Below are positions 57,481-64,000 of a stretch of DNA of 64,000 nt, one piece after another (positions within the stretch are counted from its first letter, which is position 1; every line of letters starts with the position of its first letter). Made by a program: the position numbers and the translations under genes. The notes under the pieces are model-generated. The model did no database searches, was not told the DNA's origin, and saw only the letters and a program-made list of their open reading frames with translations. The stretch is from Chondrosia reniformis. Lineage: Eukaryota > Porifera > Demospongiae > Chondrillida > Chondrillidae. Location: contig OX359191.1 of the NCBI GenBank assembly GCA_947172415.1, forward strand, positions 496,001 to 560,000, written 5' to 3'.

Positions 57481-58395
57481 CTCATTTTATATTAAGAGAT
57501 TTTTTATTTAGGCCTCTATTTGGTAGAAAACGGAGGACAAAGTCTGCATATAAAAGGCCATAGGACTATTGAAAAACCTATGGGAAATTTATATTGAAAC
57601 CATGTGTTATATTGATAAAAAATTTCAATTGGTCAGATAACTGTGAAACCGACATATATCATGGTACATGTGTATGACAAACGTCTGGCGAAGTTTTGCT
57701 TAATTAAATGAGCAAAATAATCAAGATATAATGAAGAATTCAAGGTTACAATTGCACAATCTGGTGATGTATTGTGATGTTTCTTTAGTGCGTCACCAAC
57801 ACCTCTCGTATGTCGCTCCATACACATTTAGTGAATCTTGTGACGTTGCGAAATCGTCACTGCCTCATTGCTAAGGAAGATCATCCCTTTTGTGAACGGC
57901 TATGACAAGTCGACGCTCTCCTACGAGAAGGAGCTACCGAATAAGCGAGTTGTAGCGAAGGTTAGATAAAGCGTATTTGTATACGTTCCCGTTAAGTTTG
58001 AGGCAGAATTGTCCCTATATTGATGCAAAAGAAATTCGTTTAGTTGACCGTATTAAAACTTCGGTAATTTAAGCTCTGTCTTCTCTTCCTATGTTTTTTG
58101 TTCATATTTTTACTTGCAATTGTCCATGTGTAGCAATAAGGAGTGTTATATATTATGCATGTTTAAATACAATCAAGTACTACACAGTGCAAGTTACAAA
58201 TTTATACACGGATGCAAGTGACTCCCAAGATAATCACACTGAGGTATATAATATAATACGGATGCAAATGACTCCCAAAATAATCACAATCAGGTATATT
58301 AAATGCTACAAGACTTTAGCCACACTGAAATTCTCAACTTCTGCATACAGAGTATTAGTCTCTACAGATCATATAAGGTTAAACACATGGCCTTC

Positions 58396-58748
58396 CAATC
58401 AGCAAAAATTCCAGTCTCATGCAGGGGGTCTCAGCCAATAATCACCGCAGATTTGACTTGCCTTCAGTGTGAGCTAGGAGTACCGTTGGTTGCTTGCATG
58501 CATTCACATAAACAAAAGGGTTAGAGACGATTTGGTAACTTGCACACAAGTGACATAAAGGCTGGGGCCTTTAATTTATTTCATGAACAATGTCCCTTGT
58601 GTGCAAGTTACCAAATTGTCTCTCACCCTGTTGTTTATGTCAATGCATGCAAGCAACCAATGGTACTCCTAGCTCACACTCAAGGCAAGTCAAATCTGCG
58701 GTGATTATTGGCTGAGACCCCCTGCATGAGACTGGAATTTTTGCTGAT
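58396..58748. repeat. long inverted repeat, about 155-bp arms
   Basis: Arms 58396-58552 and 58595-58748 are near-perfect inverted copies (GGGGGTCTCAGCCAATAATC and its complement) around a loop of about 42 bases. A third, diverged arm with its right flank recurs at about 61240-61670. Confidence 0.85.
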
Positions 58749-59226
58749 AACGGCATGCAGATGCATCATCTTGAGTCTATACTAAGGTGTGAAAAGGTAA
58801 TTGGTAGGCCATGTGTTCTACCTTGGATGATCTGTATCAACTACTACTCTCTATGCAGTGTAGTTGAGGATTTCAAAGCCTGGAACAGTGTGACTAAAGT
58901 CTTGTACTGTTTAAAATATTGATTATCCTACGTATGGGTCACTTGGATCTCTTTAAATTTGTAACTTGCACTGCATGTGTAGCTAGCACTTGATTGTAAT
59001 TTTAATATTATGTAGTCACTTGGACCTCTTAAATTTGTAACTTGTACTGTATAGTACTCGATTTTAACTTTAATATTTTATATATTTGCCAGTAACTTTC
59101 ACTGTGTAGTGTACTTTAAATAGCCAGCAAAGTACTTCACTATACTTAGACATTAATTCACTATGAGGAATTTCGTTATGAGATTTCACTGTATGTACAC
59201 ATGGAAAACGTACACACATGGATAAG

Positions 59227-59370
59227 AAAAAAGCCTTGTCGAACATCAGTAACATAAATTTACTAATTCTGGACGTTTCAACCCGAAGGTCTTCATCAGT
59301 AATATAGGCATGGGAATATCAAGTAGGAAATTAGTAAATTTATGTTGCTGACGCTCAACAAGGTTTTATT
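59227..59370. repeat. fold-back element
   Basis: Arms 59227-59268 and 59329-59370 (CATCAGTAACATAAATTTAC and near-complement). The core on the - strand reads CTGATGAAGACC-TTC-GGGTTGAAACGT. A related element in the same region is at 60805-60935. Confidence 0.7.
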
Positions 59371-59537
59371 CTCATAATGATCACAACAAACACTCCTAAT
59401 TTCTACACATGGACAAGTAAAAATATGAACAAAAAACGTAAGAAGAGAAAACAGAGCTTAAATTACCAAAGTTTTAATATGGTTGACTAAATGAATTTCT
59501 TTTGCATCAATATAGGGACAATTCTGCCTCAAACTTA

Positions 59538-60112
59538 GGGTAAAGTGGGGAAAAACGGAACACAATTCATGATTGCAATTTTGACACCGCACCGCAAACA
59601 AGCCATGATATCCAGGGGTTTGAATTTCTGTACAATACTAGAGGTAGTATTATTCTATCTACTTACAGTAAAATCAATCTTGTCCATTCACTGCTACGAG
59701 TACCAGGCTTCATCTCGTATACATGATGTTATTTCCGGTCAAAATGGCGTGCGGGGTAAAACGGAACACAAGGGAACAGTTGGATTTAGAGTGCATCTCA
59801 GCATGAATTAAGGGTCTTCACAGATCAAACAGTCTTTGCATAACCTAATGATCTTTGGTTCCTGGCATGGCTTCCAAGATATAATGGAATGTCTCGTGTT
59901 GGTTGCAGCGAAATTTTAGCATGGTTACAGGTTATTCAGTAATGATTATTGCGCTGTATTTTTGTGATGGTGTGCAGTTAACCCAAGCGTTTTGCATGCA
60001 TGTATTCGCTGAAGGTTATACCTAAGTGTCCTACGATATGAAGCTGTTCGATTTATTCCTTGCTTCGTAAGAGTTGTTGAATGCAAGTGTTCCGTTTTCC
60101 CCCACTTTACCC
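59538..60112. mobile_element. 575-bp TA-flanked MITE nested in a repeat
   Basis: Inverted ends GGGTAAAGTGGGG (about 26 bp with one base length difference) flanked by TA (59536-59537, 60113-60114). The uninterrupted sister copies at 57980-58010 and 60630-60650 show the pre-insertion sequence with a single TA, which fixes both boundaries. Tc1/mariner-superfamily-type target duplication. No transposase. Confidence 0.85.
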
Positions 60113-60804
60113 TAATGGAAACGTACACAAATACACTTTATCTAACCTTCGCTACAACTCGCTTATTCCATAGCTCCTTCTTGTAGGAGAGCGTCGACTT
60201 GTCATAGCCGTTCTCGAAAGGATGATCTTCTTTTGCAACAAGGTGGTGACGTCTTTGCAACGTCAAATGATTCCCAAAATGTGTAGGCAAGGACATATGA
60301 GGTGTTCATGACGCACTAGAGAAATGTCAATTTACATCACCAGATTGTGCAATTGTATAAGCTTGCATTCTTCATTATATCTTGATTATTTTGCAACTTT
60401 AATTAAGCATTAAATTAAGGGATTTTTTATTTAGGTCTCCGTTTGGTAGAAAATGTCGCTCCATACACATTTAGTGAATCTTGTGACGTTGCGAAAATGT
60501 CACTGCCTCATTGCTAAAGAAGATCATCCCTTTTGTGAACGGCTATGACAAGTCAACGCTCTCCTACGAGAAGGAGCTACCGAATAAGTGAGTTGTAGCA
60601 AAGGTTAGATAAAGTGTATTTGTATACGTTCCCGTTAAGTTTGAGGCAGAATTGTCCCTATATTGATGCAAAATAAATTCGTTTAATCGACCGTATTAAA
60701 CCCTAATTTGGTAATTTAAGCTCTGTCTTCTCTTCTTATGTATTTTGTTCATATTTTACTTATCCATGTTTAGGAATAAGGAGTGTTTGTTGCAATTATT
60801 ATGA

Positions 60805-60935
60805 GAATAAAGCCTTCTTGAGCATCAGCAACATTAAATTTACTAATTTCCAACTTGATATTCCCATTCCTGTATTACTGATGAAGACCTCCGGGTTGAA
60901 ATTTATGTTACTGATGTTCAACAAGGTTTTATTCT
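60805..60935. repeat. fold-back element
   Basis: Arms 60805-60848 and 60899-60935. Core CTGATGAAGACC-TCC-GGGTTGAAA. It shares its arms with the element at 59227 and its core with those at 21351 and 31451. Confidence 0.65.
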
Positions 60936-62024
60936 TATCCATGTGTGTACGTTTTCCATGTGTACATACAGTAGAATCTCATGACAAAATTGCTCATAGT
61001 GAATGTCTAAGCATAGTGAAGTACTTTGCTGGCTAATTACACTCAAGTAAACTACACAGTACAAGTTACAAATTTATGAGGTCCAAGTGACTATATAATA
61101 TTAAAATTACAATCAAGTACTAGCTACACATGCAATGCAAGTTACAAATTTAAAGAGATTCAAGGGACCCATAGGATTATCAGTAGGGTCATAGGGACAT
61201 AAAAGGCCAAGGCCTTTATATACGTACGTATGTCATATGATGTCCCTTGTGTACAAGTTACAAAATGGTCTCTAACCCTGTTGATTATGCGAATGCATGC
61301 AACCAACCATCGGTATTCTTAGCTCCCTCACAAGGCAAATCAAATAAAATCTGCTGTGCACGTGGTTATTAGCTGAGACCCCTTTAAGACTGGAACCTTT
61401 GTTGATATATGGCATGCAGATGCATCATCTTCAGTCTATACTAAGGTGTGAAAAGGTAATTGGTAGGCCATGTGTTCTACCTTGCAATTGGATGATCTGT
61501 ATCAACTACTATGCAGTAGTTGAGGATTTCAAAGTCTGCAACTATACGTACTATTTAAAATACTGATTATCCTAGGGGTCACTTGGATCTCTTTAAATTT
61601 GTAACTTGCACTGTGTAGCTAGTACTTGATTGTAATTTTAATATTACATAGTCACTTGGACCTATACAAGGTTACGAACAGGAAGCCATATGTTAAAATA
61701 ATTTCTGAAAACAATTTAAGCATATGTGTATATGTACAGTATATAAAATGTACGTACGTACCTACTGTATATATGTATATATATCTATGTATATACTTAC
61801 TTGACTTTCATTAAGACAATGCAGTGAAATGCATTAGAAATATGTCTTTACTGCTCACAAATGTAGAGATTAGTACACACATTAATTAAAAGTGATATAA
61901 AAATGGCAGCGGATTAATAAACAAATAAATGAATCAATTTCGTTGCTGACAGCTCCAATAAATAGATTTTCAGATTTGTATAGACATATAGATATATGTA
62001 CATATGGCATATTATGTACTGTAC

Positions 62025-63059
62025 CTTTGCTGTTAATGATACATTTTCTTTTTTTCGAAGAGCATCAAATTCACGATTAAGCTCTTCACATTGCTTTCTT
62101 GCATGCCTTTCTTTATTCATATATTCGGTACATTCAGACTATACCATATTTAAGGATATATCATATTAAAAAGTAAGTACGTCGTATATACATTATAGTG
62201 TGTATACACAATATTTCAGTGTATATACTGTGTATGCATACTTGGGGTATAATTTAAATAGCCACAAATTTGATATTGAGAACATACTCTAGCTTGTGAA
62301 AGTTCTACAATTGCTTCTAAATGGAGTTTCTCCAATTCTCTATAGTCAGCATCTTGCTTAGATTGGATCCTCTTCAATTCTAACATGTCATACTCCAGCT
62401 TCAGTACTTTCTCCTACATGAATACATAATATATCTGAAGTAATAATCAAGCCACAATCACATATGAAGAGGAAAAAAACATGAAAAAAGTACTTGTTGG
62501 AAATCAAGCCGATAACAGCTGAGCTACAACTGCCACAGCAACACTCTCCATTCATGCTCCCCTCTCATATCAACTACTGTACAAAGTTAATAATAATTTT
62601 CTCTATATGTATACTAATTGAAGTGATTTATCAGTACAAGCCGATAATCAGAGACCAGTTTCTTACTAATTGGTTGCATTATGCAGCCACATGGTCATTA
62701 GATGTAGCCTAACTGTATTACTGTATTCTGGTTAAATAAAACTAACTCCATCCTCCTTTAAATTCTCTTTAGTTTGTTCTAATCCATTTTGTAGTGTGTC
62801 TACTGTTGAGCGAAGGTTCTGACAAGTCCTCTTTTCCATATTGAGTTCTTTTGATACAGCATCAAGTTTTACCTACAGTTTGTGACATACAAAAGGAAAT
62901 CATTTGTAATTATTTACATAAGTATATCAAACTGTCAATACTTACAATGTACTCTTCTTTTTCTTTCTTAAGTGTATCGATTTTTTCTTCAAGTATAGGT
63001 ACTTGACTTTCTCCTTGTCTAGCTACAGCAAGATCCCTGTTCAATTGCTCCATTTGTGT
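62025..63059 (-). CDS. inverted copy of four coiled-coil exons (partial gene or remnant)
   Basis: Four - strand exons, 62946-63059, 62747-62872, 62288-62413 and 62025-62138 (38, 42, 42, 38 codons), are open, phase 0, and have proper GT-AG sites. They correspond one to one with 20164-20277, 20428-20553, 20902-21027 and 21183-21296, with changed but conservative residues (for example EQLNRDLAVARQGE for EELNRDLGVARQGE). Upstream, only the last part of the next exon is recognisable near 63140-63165. Downstream, similarity stops near 61970 inside the fold-back sequence. Could be part of another giant gene or an isolated duplicate. Confidence 0.6.
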
Positions 63060-63159
63060 CTGATAATTGAAATATTTTTACTTGAGGCATATGTCAGCAT
63101 CCCCAAATATGTACCATGCAGTATGCACGTAACTAACCGGCCTAGAACGCAAGTCTCCT

Positions 63160-63660
63160 TCTAATGCTACCATTTGCAAAATTGAGGTATGTAATTACAA
63201 ATAAATTATAATTGTGTATGAACCTGTATAATATAATATATCTACGAGACGAAGGTAACAACCAGAAATCAGAATGAAAACAATATAGAATGCTATTGTT
63301 TTTTATGCATAACATTATGCTAGTTCAATTGAATTGAGTTTGAGTATACCCAATTAATATAATCTACATACACATGTATTGTAGATCAAGACTACCACCT
63401 GCTTCAACATGGATCAGGGAATCTCCCTTGATCCTATTTGGAATGACCTAGTCAATTAACTCCTTTAGCCTAGAATTCATTTTTATCTTAATTTAATAGT
63501 CAGCGCAATTTCACAATGACATCATCTTTTCACACCTCTCATCCAACTTCTATATAAACCTAAACCATTCCTCATTTATCATGTTTGCTGATGAAGACCT
63601 ACGGGTTGAAACGTACTACCGTAAATCTTCTAAAAATTCGTGAACTTTTGAGACTTTCAA
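63160..63660. other. non-coding sequence with one fold-back core
   Basis: No gene seen. At about 63590 a CTGATGAAGACC-TAC-GGGTTGAAACGT core like that of the fold-back elements appears, but paired arms are not obvious. Confidence 0.45.
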
Positions 63661-63775
63661 TTCTTACTTTTCGAAGTTTAGGAGGAAATATGTACCTCTT
63701 CGTTCGCGTCTTGCAAAAATTAGAGACTTCTTGCGAAATTAGAAGCGTTCTGACGCCATTTTAGGGAGGTACAAA

Positions 63776-63955
63776 ATGGCTGCCTCTGGCTCGTTCTTTG
63801 TCGCGATATCATGCGTTATTCGTGGGTATCATGTCTACAAAGAGATTTGGAGCACCAATATTGGAGAGAACTTCGTGTGCTTCGACGAGGAAGAGAACGT
63901 TCATGACAGGAAAGCGGTAGCAGTGCCCATTTTACACGTGCGTTGCCGAAATTAG
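63776..63955 (+). CDS. 59-aa HIRAN-like ORF in a possible transposable element
   Basis: ATG at 63776, stop TAG at 63953. The product contains FVAISCVIRGYHVYKEIW, IGENFVC and NVHDRKAVAV, a pattern known in HIRAN-type DNA-end-binding domains (GYHVY, G, N-hD-AVAV). The usual continuation (VGHVP-type strand) is lost to the stop. Flanking sequence on the left (AAAAATTCGTGAACTTTTG at about 63637) matches the complement of the window end (TAAAAATTCGAACTC), so it may lie between inverted transposon ends. Confidence 0.4.
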   Translation: MAASGSFFVAISCVIRGYHVYKEIWSTNIGENFVCFDEEENVHDRKAVAVPILHVRCRN

Positions 63956-64000
63956 AGAGCGTTTCCGAACTTTAGAGTTCGCGAAGAGTTCGAATTTTTA

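Larger units (their letters stand above)
57490..60790. repeat. three-copy inverted/direct repeat cluster
   Basis: One unit (GAACGGCTATGACAAGTC ... GAGGCAGAATTGTCCCTA ... TAAGCTCTGTCTTCTC) occurs at about 57840-58110 (+), 59410-60260 (-, interrupted by a MITE) and 60450-60760 (+). The first two can form a large cruciform-like structure. No protein domain was seen. Confidence 0.75.

Noticed and set aside
59545..60128. ORFs of 88 and 60 aa as genes
   Set aside because: They lie inside the nested TA-flanked MITE, run into its ends and show no domain.

Overview
The window looks like nuclear DNA of an early-branching animal, most likely a demosponge related to Amphimedon. That is inferred from AT-rich sequence, many short GT-AG introns, lineage-type TK/TKL-like kinases, CARD and death domains, and a dense load of MITEs, a Ginger-like transposon and non-LTR remnants. 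No species assignment can be proven from the sequence alone. All gene models below are hand-spliced from open frames, GT-AG sites and intron phase; none has transcript support.

Layout. (1) 1-1972: AT-rich flank with a decayed death-domain fragment (about 815-975) and a piggyBac-like MITE (TTAA duplications at 1133 and 1951) ending 18 bases before a start codon. (2) 1973-30670 (+): a giant gene of about 45 exons (about 2,500 aa if all are joined). It encodes a non-RD kinase domain, duplicated acidic linker exons, a second kinase-like domain that lacks catalytic residues, a very long coiled coil built from tandemly duplicated exons, and a C-terminal domain I do not recognise. (3) 31082-34269 (+): a CARD / coiled-coil / NHL-propeller protein (682 aa). 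(4) 34894-44339 (+): a second kinase / coiled-coil / same-C-terminal-domain gene (30 exons, 1,419 aa). (5) 44595-44714: an orphan kinase C-lobe fragment. (6) 44960-48575 (-): an uncharacterised gene with an N-terminal globular region and a coiled coil. (7) 49060-52807 (+): a third, broken paralog (coiled coil plus C-terminal domain) with a frameshift and a 2.4-kb Ginger-like DNA transposon inserted in its last coding exon. (8) 53063-54772 (-): a coiled-coil gene ending in a partial death domain. (9) 54.8-61.9 kb: satellite, retroelement remnants, nested MITEs and large inverted repeats. (10) 62025-63059 (-): an inverted, open, correctly spliced copy of four coiled-coil exons of the giant gene. 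(11) 63776-63955: a short HIRAN-like ORF at the right edge.

How the genes may work together (inference): kinases with HGD instead of HRD, a CARD adaptor-like protein with a propeller, and a death-domain protein lie next to each other. They share the coiled-coil-plus-signalling-domain plan. This is the pattern expected of an innate-immunity or cell-death signalling cluster expanding by tandem duplication, with the kinase genes and the CARD gene in one head-to-tail array. The shared unknown C-terminal domain and the kinase/pseudokinase tandem are the most novel elements.
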